Of a stretch of 64,000 nt of DNA, positions 1 through 11,900 are shown piece after piece. The DNA comes from Antitrichia curtipendula (Eukaryota > Streptophyta > Bryopsida > Hypnales > Leucodontaceae). Each line of letters starts with the position of its first letter. Position 1 is the stretch's first letter. The position numbers were made by a program, and so were the translations under genes. The notes under the pieces were generated by a model, which was not told the origin of the DNA, searched no databases, and saw nothing but the letters and a program-made list of their open reading frames with translations. The stretch lies in the NCBI GenBank assembly GCA_951230915.1, contig OX579638.1:3614696-3678695 (forward strand). The letters run 5' to 3'.

Positions 1-17
1 TACTATTAATCTTTTAA

Positions 18-913
18 CTCCTAAAGGACCAAAGTGCGTTTTTTGGTAGCATAGCGATTTTGGGCAGCTCACAACAAATGAAATTTTTTTTTTTTTCTTT
101 GAAATTTTTACACAACATGTACCTGAGGAGTAGCTTTAAGGCCCAACAATTTTCATAGCTTTTGACTACATTGTCAAAAGTTATTGTATGATATGTAGTT
201 TCCATTACTCAGTGGGCAACCCGACCAACAAAAAAACTTCTTCAAAAATCACTAATTTTAAAAATAAAAATTTGAAATTGGTTCTTTAGATTTCTATATA
301 CATGAAAAGCCTTTAATCATTCCATTTTGATTAATGAGATCAAAGTTATGAGGAGTTTTAGTTGTGGGTAGTTTACAAGTAGTTATGAAATCTCTACTCT
401 AAAATAATTTTTGAAGTCCTTTATTTAACTTTATTTTTTTTATTTTAAAAAAAAATTAAAACATTAGGTGTACATTATTTATTACAACATTACAACCATT
501 GGAATTGGAATTTTTCAATTCCATAAATAAATGGTTAATAATTTAGTACTTTGAATCATTCTCTATTTTTTTCTACTCACTCTTTTTTTTCTATATGTTG
601 TACAATTCCAAATGACCTAAAAAATTTCAAGAGTAACCACCAATTTGGACATTTTTTCAGAAAAATGTAACCTTGTGAAGTGCAGCTGCCCAGTTTTTTG
701 TGGTGGCAAAAAAAGTATTTTTGCCTCTTCAAACACTATTATCTTGCAATCTACACGGTGGAATTTTTTGAATTTTTTTTTCACATATTCTCAAACAAGC
801 ATACTACAAGATCCTATGGTTACATGTATCCAAAAAAATTATTTTTCAAAAATTTGGTACTTGTACTAGAAATGATAATTTTGGAGTGAAAACACAGTCT
901 TTGACCTTTAGGG
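18..913 (+). mobile_element. TTAA-flanked element A (CCCCTAAA-family)
   Basis: A TTAA at 14-17 is followed by CTCCTAAAGGACCAAAGTGC, a variant of the left terminus seen at 16,020 and 30,062. The interior matches the copy at 30,062-30,998 along most of its length, including the stretch around 130-200 that recurs near 30,170-30,245. The right end is eroded to CCTTTAGGGATAA near 905-917. No coding capacity is visible. The TTAA flank with a CCC-type end suggests a piggyBac-type non-autonomous element; that assignment is an inference. Confidence 0.55.
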
Positions 914-955
914 ATAATTTGAAGATGAAAGCTTGACCTTTGATTGTCAAAATTC

Positions 956-1333
956 AGGAATTGAATTTGAAGTAGAATTTCATACCTCATTTAGGCATAA
1001 TGGAATAACTTTTCCCAAAAACTTTTGAAATAAAAGAAGTTGGAAAATCAAGATAAATTTCATTTCTAAAAGTTTGTTTCTGATTTCAATCCTCCAACCA
1101 AAATTTATGGACAAAATTCACAAAGGATATTTGAGAATGTCAAAAAAAATTCCCTTCCAACCCTTCTCAAAAATTTGTCTATAACTTTTGATTAGAGGCT
1201 CAAAATCTCAAATGGATTTTTGAAAATGAAAGATATTTTGATTTCCCAGCTTCTCTTACTTCAAAAAAATTTGGAAAAAATTATTCTACTATGCCTAAAT
1301 GAGGTTTGAAATTCTACTTCAAGCACAATTCCT
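956..1333. mobile_element. Long-TIR hairpin MITE
   Basis: The first ~95 bases (from AGGAATTG at 956) reappear in inverted form at the far end (to CAATTCCT at 1333). Both arms carry the shared block CCTCATTTAGGCATA or its complement. The element is 378 bp and has no ORF. I see no convincing target duplication. As RNA it would fold into one long imperfect hairpin. Confidence 0.6.
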
Positions 1334-2335
1334 ACTTTGAACTTAAGTGTGAGTGGTTGAGCCCCTACTAATTCTAATTTACACACACCTCATGGATTGT
1401 TCTACTTCCTACCACTCCATATGTATACATAGAGCTTCTCTTCTCAATAGAAACTCTAAATAATTATAATAACTTCTAAAGCTATGCAAGATGTCTCAAT
1501 GGATTAAAATTTTAAAATTTTATACTTTATCTTTCAAGCAATGAAATTACCTCACTTGGTGCCCCTTCTTCATGCATCCACTATGTGGATGTCCTGAAGG
1601 AAGGTGGATGAGGTTAAGCTCATGGTTTCCAATGGATAGAACATGTTGGGATCAGACTGACTTAGAATGGAGGTGAAACCATTTTTCAAAGCTTGCCCAA
1701 AGCCTTAGCCTATATATTATTCATATAGTCTTTCTAAATTCTATAGAAAGTAGAGGATTTTCTTTTTCTAAATTTTTTTGTGAACTTGTAAAACATTACT
1801 ATATCTTTCAATCCACTATTTGGATTTCTAAGTTTCAAAATTATATGATTGTGGAAAATGTGTTTGAAATATTATATTGTGCATTGTGAACTTTTGGACA
1901 TTGTTGCACTACAAGATTTTTTTTTGGATGTGATGTATGTCTTTTTTTGACTTGATAGATTTTTTAATTCAAAATTCATAGTGAAATTTTTTTCCACAAG
2001 AAATGGCAAAAGGCATCTGAAATTGTCAGGCATAGTGGAAAAAAAACAAAACAAAAAACTTTCCCTACAAATGCTTATATCTTTCAATTCCTATGGTCAA
2101 ATGTCACAAAATGTTTACCACTTTTTCTTCTACAAGCTTGCTATAAGCTCCTATAGTTAGATTTATTTTTTAAACATTTTGTTGAAAATTTCAATAAATA
2201 CAATAGTAGGGGCAATTTTGAGTGTTTTTTCATGGAAAAATGTCCTTGGGCCTTTAATGGTTAAATTATGATTCAAATTTTATTTTATAATAAATCTTCA
2301 CAAACCATTTTGGAAATTTGGACTACCTCTAGTCC
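1334..2335. other. AT-rich intergenic stretch with an eroded TTAA-element end
   Basis: No gene is supported. The segment about 1870-2253 resembles 2700-2915 and ends in GGGCCTTTAATGGTTAA, a worn version of the GGACTTTAGGGGTTAA terminus. It is probably another old copy in the same orientation. The small minus-strand ORF at 1872-2087 lies inside this repeat and is not credible. Confidence 0.4.
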
Positions 2336-2339
2336 TTAA

Positions 2340-2919
2340 TCCTGAAAGTCTCATTATTACTATGGGGGACAAAATGGTTTGAAGCAGGTTCCTATGATCT
2401 CAATTTTTACTAAATTTTTTTGAAACTTTTTCATAAGATAGAAAAACTTGTCAGTTTTCTAGAAAAGTAGGAACATAATTTTTATTTCAATCGGTGCCCA
2501 AAGCAAAAGTTATGCCATAGTAACCTCAAAACAAGGGAAACTGGGCAACAAAAAAATCCACAAAAAATTGAAATAAAAATTGAAATTTTTTTTTCTTGTA
2601 TATTATATTTTTGTCTAAACGTAAATCTTTGATTCATTCCATTTGGATTAGTGTTGTGAAAGTTGTGGAACTTCTTGTTTTGCGAGCTATCAGAGCAATT
2701 TTTTTAAAGAATTTTTTTTTTCCACTTTGAATGCTTTTATTTTTTTATCTATACTATCAAAAATCACAAAAACTTTACCATGTGATGTAAGATAATTGTA
2801 GAATAAGATCCTATGGTTAGATCCTAATTTTATTTATTATTTAATTTCATAGGTTAATATAGCAAAAGTGGTAGTTTTGAGTGGTTATTGACTGAAAAAT
2901 GGCCTTGGGACTTTAGGGA
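2340..2919 (-). mobile_element. TTAA-flanked element K
   Basis: The left end is TTAA (2336-2339) then TCCTGAAAGTCTCA. The right end is GGGACTTTAGGG followed by TTAA at 2920-2923. A second GGGGTTAA lies a few bases further on, as if two ends were stacked. The left part resembles the right half of element G (39,325-40,214). The copy is short (580 bp), so it is internally deleted. No ORF. Confidence 0.5.
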
Positions 2920-3060
2920 TTAAGGGGTTAATGCTCTAAATCATTGCAACAAACAAGGTACAACTCATAAGTATAGAACCGTCAAGTGTTTTTGTGGATA
3001 ATCATGCTTTCTTGAAAACCTTATGAAGATACTATATATATTAAGATCATGAAGACAATA

Positions 3061-3199
3061 AGGTAAATCAATCCATTACCACCACAGTTCTCAATTTCAC
3101 CCTCGTGTACTTGTGATGTATATTTTCTCTTGAAATATATCCCATGGGTACATATGAAGGCAAAATTGAGAAGGGTGGCGGTAATAGGCTAGTTCACCT
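3061..3199. mobile_element. Short MITE with TA target duplication
   Basis: It is a 139-bp element flanked by TA at 3059-3060 and 3200-3201. The two arms (about 55 bp) are imperfect inverted repeats beginning AGGT, with the shared core CTCAATTT. TA duplication plus short length fits a Tc1/mariner (Stowaway-like) MITE. Its terminal AGGT is shared with the MITE at 5,484. Confidence 0.6.
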
Positions 3200-3201
3200 T
3201 A

Positions 3202-4470
3202 CCATGTGAAATTAAAAATTTGTGTACTCAAATTAGAGAAACATTTGGTGGGTTGCAAGATTATAAACTTTGACCAAGAAATCTTTTACCTTGACTTCCT
3301 CATGAAGCTAAATGGAGCCTCTCTTTTGTGGTTGTAGCGCACAATCACAAGATGTTAAAGTGTTCATTCAAAGTCTTTTGGGAAACACTGAATTTTTTTA
3401 ATTTGCCACCAATGATAAAATTTAAAAATTTTGAATTCAAATTTATAATTAGAGACCCAGAAAATTAACTTGAGGAGGTGAAGAACACAATAGGAGAGGT
3501 GAAGAATGCCAAACATTAAGCAGTCACAAAATAGAGGTAAATTTTTATAATTACCTTTGGATAGAAGAAGACACAAACTTTGAATGACCACTTTAACATC
3601 CTGACACATAATCAAAATAGGAGAAAAATTAAGAAAAATGTTAAAGGTTATCATAAGACAATGGATTACAACAACATAAAATTTGAAAGAGAATTGTTAC
3701 CTTGAATCATCAAAATAATTGAGTTTGTAATGAAGCAAAGTTTACACAAAATAAAAACACTAAGGTAGAAGATCCATAAAGCGCTTGGGATCTAAAAGCA
3801 TCCTCTAATATAGAGGTACATTTTTCTTTTTCATTGCATCACCAATGTGCAAATAATGTACATTTCAGGATGTGGACGCTTTTAGTGACTATTACATTTC
3901 AACTTAAAAAATGCATAACTAATTCCAAGAAGATCCAAAAAATATGAAATGATTTGGGTTAGATGCCCATTCTATTTTTCATTCAAAGGAAAATTTAGCT
4001 TAAAATATTTCAAGGAGTCTAACATGAGCCCCCAAATTAATTTCCAGCACTTAAAATGGGCACTAATTTATGGACCTCCTCCCTTACCCTCGAATGCAAA
4101 CTTTTCCTTCTTCCCATCGGTATAAGGATATAAAACGAAGGTTACGTGATGCCCATCCCCGCCTGACATCCCGATTATTTCTTCTGGGACCAGCAAAATA
4201 AATGAAGACTTTGACTGCAAAGTGACAGTCTCTCCAACTCTGCAGAATTTTAAACACATGAAACCAGTACTGCAACAAAACTACTAAAGAACGCAATTGG
4301 AAAAATTGCACACTTCCACAACGACACTTACCCCACAAACGGTGCCGTGGTCGTTTTGTGTCCAATGTATGATAGAGAATCCTTTTGTATAGGATAGAAG
4401 TGCAACTATTCATCTCATTGGAATTTTATTCTACAGTACTTTGAGTTCCAATAAGTACTTTGGCATTTAT
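3202..4470. other. Intergenic, no gene recognised
   Basis: Mostly AT-rich. About 4,068-4,440 is less AT-rich and contains overlapping minus-strand ORFs of 63 and 109 codons, none with a recognisable motif. Its distal part (about 4,360-4,440) resembles 7,330-7,400 in inverse orientation and 55,770-55,830, so it is repeat-derived rather than a gene. Confidence 0.4.
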
Positions 4471-4474
4471 TTTA

Positions 4475-4865
4475 ATCCCTAAAGGATTGGGGGGTGGTTC
4501 AGGGAAATTGTCAAAAACTGCAGTTTTTTGGTATGTTTTTCAAAGATGAAAACTGAAACTTTTTTGTGAAACTTCAGGCATATAAAATTGAAGTAAAGTA
4601 TTTTACCAGAGCATGGAAAAAATTTCATCCCTTTTGACTGAGGGGATTGAAAGATTATAACGTTTGAAGTGAAAAAAAGACTTTTTTTCAGTCCTCCGAA
4701 ACAGGGGCAATAAATGTTGGGCCCTTTTGGAGTCAAGTTTTTACTCTACATGAAAATGAGGATTTTGACCATTTGTAAGTATATAATGTTAGGTTCACTC
4801 GTGAAAAAATTTAGAAGCAAATATGGAGTCTAGCTTACTCAAAATGGCCTTGCAGTGCAAAGAGA
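4475..4865 (+). mobile_element. TTAA-flanked element M
   Basis: Left TTAA at 4471-4474 then TCCCTAAAGGATTGGGG. The right end is an eroded terminus followed by the TTAA at 4866-4869, which element F also uses as its left flank, so the two elements abut and share one TTAA. The interior resembles 56,230-56,400. No coding capacity. Confidence 0.45.
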
Positions 4866-4869
4866 TTAA

Positions 4870-6056
4870 CCCCTCAAGTCCCAAGGCCATTTTTCTGCCA
4901 AATAACACTCAAAATTGTCATTTCTACCGCAATTGCCCAAGAAAATAGAAGAAATAACTTTTTTAGAATCTAACCATAGGATTTTTTATTTGACTTGTCC
5001 TAGATCATGCAGTAAAAATTTCATGAAGTTTGACCATGCAGATTAAAAGATTTTAGCATTCAAAGTTGGAATTTTCTTTTTTGAATTCTAGCTTGCAATT
5101 TTAGATGAATTTGATTGTCATTTGTGGATTTTTTTTGCATTGCACACTTTGAATTTGAAATTCATTATGTTGAAGAATTAAGTTGAAAGTCTAAGAAAAA
5201 AATTACAAAATCCCCCCTTAATTTTCATCCTTTTAAAAATTGTTAAGTAGAAGTAAGTCTAAGATTGAAAGAAATACTAAATTGTTAATACCTTTGAGAT
5301 GGAATTTAAACATAATAATTCCAACTGCAAGATTGTTCTAGCAAGCATACTTAACTCTGTCAAACAATTTTATTTTTTTTAAATGTGAAAACTGCATTCA
5401 AAAATGAATTCTATAAGTTGTTGTTTTTTGAAGATGCTTAGATTGCCCGAAAAACAAGATTGTCCATAACTTTTTCATCACTAAGGTAGGTACACCCAAA
5501 TGTGGCACTGACCTTAAACTGCCATCTATTCTATGTGGACATCTCCAAAATCAGTTCTGTACCTATGTGGAAGAAACGCTTTTAGAACCAAACTTTGTTC
5601 TTTAATAACTTTACGGTATCCAAATACCACGTTCTTTGGTGCGTTGGAACCTCCTTTCACTTGCCAACAAGAACATATGAAAATTTGTCCAATCTAATAA
5701 TAGTAAATAGGCTCGGTAGCAAAAGGTGGCGTTTTTGGGTGTACCTACCTTAGTCCAAATAGAATGAATCAAAGCTTCACATGTAGACAAAAATATAATA
5801 TTCTAGAAACAAAAAACTTAATTTAATTTTGACTTTTTATGACTTTTTTTGTGCTGCTTGCCAACCTCCATTTTTGGCTAATTGTACCATAGCTTTTGTT
5901 CTCGGGCACTAATTGAAATAAAAATTATATTCCCATGTAGATTATTTATTTTTCTAGCTTCACAAAAAGTTTCAAAAAATTGCAATTAATATTGAAACTA
6001 TATGAGCCTACCCAAGGTTGCATTTTGACCCTCATAGGATCAATGGACTTTAGGGG
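4870..6056 (+). mobile_element. TTAA-flanked element F, carrying a nested MITE
   Basis: TTAA at 4866-4869 and 6057-6060. The left terminus is CCCCTCAAGTCCCAAGGCC and the right is GGACTTTAGGGG. The interior aligns with element G (39,325-40,214) from end to end, except for the 267-bp insertion at 5484-5750. Without the insertion and its TA duplication, F is about 918 bp, close to G's 890. No transposase is encoded. Confidence 0.65.
5484..5750. mobile_element. Nested MITE with AGGTAGGTACACCC inverted termini
   Basis: Begins AGGTAGGTACACCCAAA and ends TTTGGGTGTACCTACCT, an inverted repeat of at least 17 bp, flanked by TA (5482-5483 and 5751-5752). The paralogous position in element G, near 39,900, lacks it, so that copy gives the empty site. 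TA duplication suggests Tc1/mariner. 267 bp, no ORF. Confidence 0.75.
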
Positions 6057-6060
6057 TTAA

Positions 6061-6606
6061 ATGAATTGACTATATACTAGTCAATTTTTGATGATCTCTT
6101 ATACAATGTGGAAATTTTTTGTTTGAAATTCAAATAGTGAAAAGCTAGAGACAAACATTTGGAATATATAGAATTTTTTTTAAGAATTTTGACTTCAAAG
6201 ATTGCAATATAATAGGGCTTCAAGTTAGAATTTTTTTTTTTTCTTAAAACCACTCCAATATAGTAACAAATTTGACTCTTCTTAGAATGTAATTTGAGGA
6301 TTAAATTTTTTTTTTGACAATTGTATGTCATATTTTATTAGTTACATACATGCCAAATTTCAAAAGTTGACAAGTTTTTTTGCAAAAGGTTTCCTAAAGA
6401 TTTTTGAATTGCCCGAGCTGCCCAAAAATTTAGGGCACCATAACATTTGATCTAAGCACCCAATTGGAAAAAAAATTAGTTTTTTGCTAAAGAAATACAT
6501 GTTTATACATTATGTCCAAATTCCATGAACATCTGACTGAAAATGACTTTGAAGAAACCTACCTAAGATTTCTTGCGTACGTTGAATGGAATTGGTCTTT
6601 TAGGAG
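6061..6606 (-). mobile_element. Probable inverted TTAA element N
   Basis: The right boundary reads TTGGTCTTTTAGGAGTTAA. Its complement, TTAACTCCTAAAAGACCAA, is the left-end sequence of element A. The left boundary would be the TTAA at 6057-6060 shared with F. The interior does not match A closely, so it is a related subfamily or a chimera. No gene. Confidence 0.35.
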
Positions 6607-6610
6607 TTAA

Positions 6611-7478
6611 ATCAATGATTCCCATGGTATCCAAAGGGATGATTTCTACAATCGCTAGTTTTTTCTTTATGGGTTAAAAGATAAATCAACTTATGGCAAG
6701 TAGAAAAATGATTGGTTAGCCCTCTTGACATTGTCAAAAAAATTCAAGTTTTTTTTCCCATATAAAGACAAATGTGAGAAATAGAGAGAGCAATTGAAAT
6801 TTTATTTTTTTGACAAAGTATGAATTCTTGAAGTGTGATGCCTAATTGACTCAAAAGAGTCTTTAGACTACCCCAAAACCGACAATAAGTATATTTGTAA
6901 TAGTCATCTTACTCTCATAAAGCAATTGCAATATTTTCTTGGTTTCTGAGAAAATGACAACCTAAAGTTTATCAAGATGTGATGAAGTACATGATTTATT
7001 TGTCAAAGCCTTAGATGAATAATTTTGCACATAATAGTTTCTAACTGAGTGCTATGTATCATTGGATTCAACTCAATATGAATACAAACTTTTGTCAATA
7101 CCATATACTTCAATTGTGAAGGATGCAAATACTAGCTTTGTAGGATTAATTTCCAAAGGGATGCAAAGAACCAAATTCAAAGTACCATACTTAACCTTGA
7201 AGGACGGACTACTTGATTGTGGAAATCATCCATTTTGGTATAATGTTAATGATTGGTTAAAAAAAATAATTCAAAAGTACTCCTTGCAAGTCAAATTAAT
7301 GTAGAAGACCTCCCTTTTTATCATAAAATTTTGAGGATGAGTAGTTGTACTTCTATCCTAGAAGGAGAGATTCTTTGTCATTCATCGGCCAAAAAACAAC
7401 CGCAACATCATTTAAAGGTTAACTTCTATAATACAACAATTAGCATCTTTCATTTGGTTGTCACCTCAACATCTAACC
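6611..7478. other. Intergenic, no gene recognised
   Basis: AT-rich. Plus-strand ORFs at 7,062-7,304 and 7,253-7,489 overlap in different frames and show no motif I recognise. About 7,330-7,400 resembles the complement of 4,360-4,440, indicating old repeat content. Confidence 0.35.
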
Positions 7479-7482
7479 TTAC

Positions 7483-8129
7483 CCCCTAAATGCCCAAGGC
7501 CTGCTTTGAGTATCTTGAAATTTGCTTTAAATTGAACAAAATGCCAACATTTTGATAAGTTGTATCTATTTTTTTTTAATCGTAACCGTACAAATTCAAC
7601 CTAGACATATTAGAGATCTCACAGGAAAAGAAAATACAACAATATTACATATGGAGTGAAAGATTATAATGTTTGACCATCAGGGTGTTAAAACTGCAAA
7701 AGTGATGTGAAGTCTTTGAATCCTCTTTTCACAAGTCAAATATAAAAAGTTGGTGACCAAAGATAATGAGGTTGAAAGGACCTAACATGTGTAACCCCAT
7801 TCAATTTATAGCTTCTTAAAATCTTTTTTACAATTTTTTTGAATGAATTTTGAATGTGATTTTTTCTCCAAGATCTAGTGTATTTGAGGCTCATTTCCAA
7901 GAGCTCTCAACACTATGAGAAGTCAAGATTGCAATGGCTACCCTTGCACAAAATCATGAATAGAAAAATCACTATAATTTATTTTCAAGATCAGATTTTT
8001 GATGCTAAAACTAGACTTCAAGAAGAACTTTTCAAAAATATAAAATGCTAAAAATAGTAACTTGGTTAGATTTTATTTAACTTCAAAGTTTTGCAAACAC
8101 TAGATTTGGGTGCCTTGGGCATTTAGGGG
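7483..8129 (+). mobile_element. TTAA-flanked element H with 18-bp TIR
   Basis: The termini are CCCCTAAATGCCCAAGGC and its exact complement, so the inverted repeat is 18 bp and perfect. The right flank is TTAA (8130-8133); the left flank is TTAC (7479-7482), one change from TTAA. A relative lies at about 34,530-35,244. 647 bp, no ORF. This is the cleanest terminal structure of the family in the window. Confidence 0.7.
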
Positions 8130-8133
8130 TTAA

Positions 8134-8884
8134 CATGGTCAAATATGACAACCATTGAAGTAGAATATGTGACCAATTTGGAGCTTCTGAAACATGTAAG
8201 GGATGCAACAATGATCCAAATTTGGAGTATTATACGTTGTTGGAATCCTTACAAATGAATAGTTGAATTCTACGGTTTTGCAGAGTCGTTCATTGGACAA
8301 CTTTTGTCCTTCTCGGGGGGAAAAAAATCCAATGCAACGGTAGAACCTCAAGTTGTGAAATCTGAGTCAATTGTATTGTACGAAACTACAAATGTTTGAA
8401 CGCAGCACTACGGCAGATAAACATATCTAACGTAGCGAACAATCTTTCTAGATTTCAATCGTGCCATGACTGCGAATATCGTAGTCAACCACTATACAGT
8501 AGCACTGGACAAGTACACAACTGCAGCTGAAGTAAACTACAAAAAAAAAAGCCCCCGGAGACTGATAACATCAATCGCAATTCGAGGATTCTACAGTCAT
8601 TCCCAAAGAGATACACTAATATCAATAACCATATGCACAAGTCAAACTCTCAGATTGCCAGCCCAAAGCAAGGATACATTCCAAGTCACACTGGCACAGA
8701 CACCGTGCACCATGAATATGCTGGTCCTCTCCAACAACCTTCATGTATGGACAACTAAACTATTAAGCAAACACATTTACAGCCCTCGATTACAAACTCT
8801 TACTAACCAAGCCATGAGGTGCAGCTCGTCCGATTTACCGTCATTATCGAGCCTCAGATGCTCAAAAAGCTCCCTATACCCTGT
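8134..8884. other. 3' flank of the ALDH gene
   Basis: From about 8,390 onward the sequence is more complex and less AT-rich than the repeats to its left, consistent with the 3' untranslated region of the minus-strand ALDH gene. I cannot place the polyadenylation site. A plus-strand ORF at 8,466-8,891 (141 codons) has no recognisable motif and is rejected as a gene. Confidence 0.4.
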
Positions 8885-8927
8885 ACCCTAAAACCCCTAA
8901 AACCCCAAACCCTAAAAACCCAAACCC
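8885..8927. repeat. Telomere-like CCCTAAA run
   Basis: Short imperfect run of CCCTAAA/CCCCTAAAA-type units starting about 38 bp beyond the ALDH stop codon, inside its probable 3' UTR. Plant telomeres use CCCTAAA. A run this short and irregular is interstitial. Similar words recur in intron 4 (about 9,272-9,300) and at 26,873-26,885. Confidence 0.7.
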
Positions 8928-8964
8928 AGGAAGAGGGGAAGAAGTGGGGTGTATGAGGGTTGGC

Positions 8965-11900
8965 TTACAACCAGGCGGGGTTGTGGAGAGGGGTGACCAC
9001 AGCCTTGACTTGGGTGTAATTCTCCAAAGCGTATTTGCCCTTCTCACGGCCAATGCCGCTCTGCTTGTAGCCACCGAACGGGATGGTGGCATCGAAAACG
9101 TCGAAGCAGTTCACCCAAATGGTGCCTGCTCGCAAGGCGCGGGTCAGTGTGTTCACTGTGTTGATGTTGTTGCTGAAAATGCCTGCTGCCAATCCGAAGA
9201 CTGTGTTGTTGGCCCGGTGCACCACCTGTTCAACCCCACAATGCAGAATTCACAATCAGCGCACATGTGAACCTAAACCCTAAGCCCTAAACCCTAATCC
9301 GTAAACCAGAACACTCGAATGGTCAACTGGCTGCTTTCATATCTATTGCCGTTAAAACAAAAAATTTAGGAAGCTTCAAGAATGGCAACAAAATGAACCC
9401 ATAAATGAAGGACATCATAACTATCCACACCACAATGCAACTTCAGACCAGAGCATCTATAAACCTAAAACCTGAACCCTAAATCCTAATAGTCAACTGA
9501 CTGCTTCCATAATAGCGCTAAGACAAAAAAACTTAGGGAGCTTCAAGAATGCCAGGCGTCATACCTGTCCACACCACTATGAAGATTTACAACCAGAGCT
9601 ATATAAACCTAAAACCGAAACCCGTATGGCCAACTGGCTGCTTCCATATCTATTGGGGTTAAAATTAAAAAATTAAAAGTTTCAAGAATGGCGACAAGAT
9701 GTCGCAATTAAAAGAAGACATCGAACGGTACCACCCTACATTTCTGATCAGCAGAAATATGTTTCCAAAGTGGAGTTTCTATTGTACCTTAGGCACTTCG
9801 GGAATAATCAAGCGAGCAATCAAGTATTCACGAATGGCATCCGTAACGGTGATTCTGAGTCAAGGAACACTTACTTCTTCCAGAGTCTTGAATTTAGTGA
9901 TAGATTGCACAGGCCCAAAAATCTCTTCGTCGAAAATCTTCATGCCTTCTTTCACGTCAGTGAAAATGGTGGGCTTGATATAGTAACCCGTTTTCCCCAA
10001 ACGACCTCCACCTGCAGATTATCAAGAATAATGTTAATGAACAATTATTTTATTCCCAATACAATATTCATCAATTGATAATGATTTTAATCCCAATATA
10101 ACACTCTTAAGTTGTAGCGGCACGGCACTTCTTGACAACGGTAGCAAGAGTTAGTTCAACCCAAGTCATGCCAAATCATTGCAAAAGTAAATCTCTAACA
10201 TATTCAAACACGGGAAACTGAACTCAAATTCGCAAAACTAGGTGTCACAGATTACTTTTGATGTGTCACAGTGAAACCTCAATCTAAACATGTTATAACT
10301 CAAGTGGAAAAAGAAAAACCACAGTATCAGAGGGAACTGAGAATCCTCCAGAATATTACAAAGGTTTAACAGCTCCACTAACGCAATATTCACAAAATCT
10401 TAAACCGATGTTGTGTCAATCCATTATCACTCCTGTATTGTGGATATGTTTAGATGTTAACCCCTACATGCCCAAGACCTTTTCTCAGCTTCTTAAAGCA
10501 TGTTCTAAACAAAAACAAAGAGCCAAAGCTATGATTAGTTTAACCTGTTACTGTGAGACCTCATTCTAGACATGTTATGAATCCATTGGAAGAAGAAGAA
10601 ACCACAGTAGCACATGGATTTGAACTCTTGTTATTATCAATGCCTGGTGGAGAATGTTGTTACCAGTAAGAAGGTTGGCCCCCTGGTCGCGTCCACTCTC
10701 AATATAACTGAGCACCTTGTGGAACTGCTCCTTGTCCACCTGCGGGCCCTGCTCCACCCCCGCCATGAACGGGTCGCCCACCACACGCTTGAGCGCGCGC
10801 ACTTTGGACTTCTCCACGAACTCGTCGTAGATGCTCTCGTGCACGAAGGTGCGCGAGCCTGCGCAGCAGCACTGGCCCATGTTGAAGAAGAGCGCGAAGT
10901 GCGCGAGCTCCACGGCCGCGTCGATGTCCGCGTCCTCGCAGATGATCATGGGAGACTTGCCGCCCAGCTCCAAAGTCACGGGCTTCAAGTTGCTGCGAGC
11001 AGCGGCGCCCATCACCAGCTTGCCTACCTCTGTGGAACCTGCACAGCAGAGGATCCTAGCTCATCAGTGACAACTAAACACAATTCAAAGCATGAATTGG
11101 ACATTATAACCCTCTCCTATGAGTCTAAATCATCCTCCTTCCCAACCGCAATGTGGCATGTGGTGATGAAAGTACTTTATAAACCTCTCCTGTGCTTTCA
11201 TGGCCACATGGTACAATGCGGTTGGAAAGAGGGAGGATGTCCTAAATCTGAAAACCCGAAATCTGACTGTGTGAAGATTTCCTGTAGTAATCACATTGAC
11301 AGTTCTGAAACCTTGAAATCCGAAAATCTGGCAACGTCTTGCACTGATTTTATTTTTCCAGATACAATTTCAGCAAACCGGTGGTAATAATGCTCCAATA
11401 GAGGTGTACCTGTGAAGGCGACTTTGTCAACATCCATGTGCTCCGCCAAGGCGGCCCCGGCAGTAGGTCCATACCCCGACACAATGTTGAGCACCCCAGG
11501 CGGAATCCCGGCCTCCAGCGCCAGTTTCCCCGCCAAGATTGCCGAGAGCGGCGTCTGCTCCGCCGTCTTCAGCACCACGGTGTTGCCCGCCGCCAACGCC
11601 GGCGCCACCTTCCAGCAGTACATGACGATGGGGAAGTTCCAGGGGATGATCTGCCCCACCACGCCGATGGGCTCGTGGAGCGTCTGCACGGCATAGGCGC
11701 CATCGGCAGGGCCCGTAGTGCCGAAGATCTTGTCAGCCCACCCCGCGTAGTAGCGGAACTGACGAGACACCAAAGGCACCTCCGCGAAGCGAGCTTGCTC
11801 GTAGGGTTTGCCGGAGTCGAGGGTCTCCAGGGCCCCGAGCTCGTCCGCGTGCTGGTCCAACAGATCAGCGTACCTGGTGAACCAAACCACCTCTACACGC

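Noticed and set aside
4084..4413. 109-codon minus-strand ORF
   Set aside because: Overlaps another frame, has no motif, and its DNA partly recurs at 7.3 and 55.8 kb as a repeat.
8466..8891. 141-codon plus-strand ORF beside ALDH
   Set aside because: No motif, lies in the probable ALDH 3' UTR on the opposite strand, and composition fits chance reading of that sequence.
10614..11387. 257-codon plus-strand ORF with a His/Leu/Arg-rich protein
   Set aside because: It is the antisense of ALDH exon 3 and intron 2; the GC-rich exon lacks antisense stops. The minus-strand exons encode the conserved enzyme.
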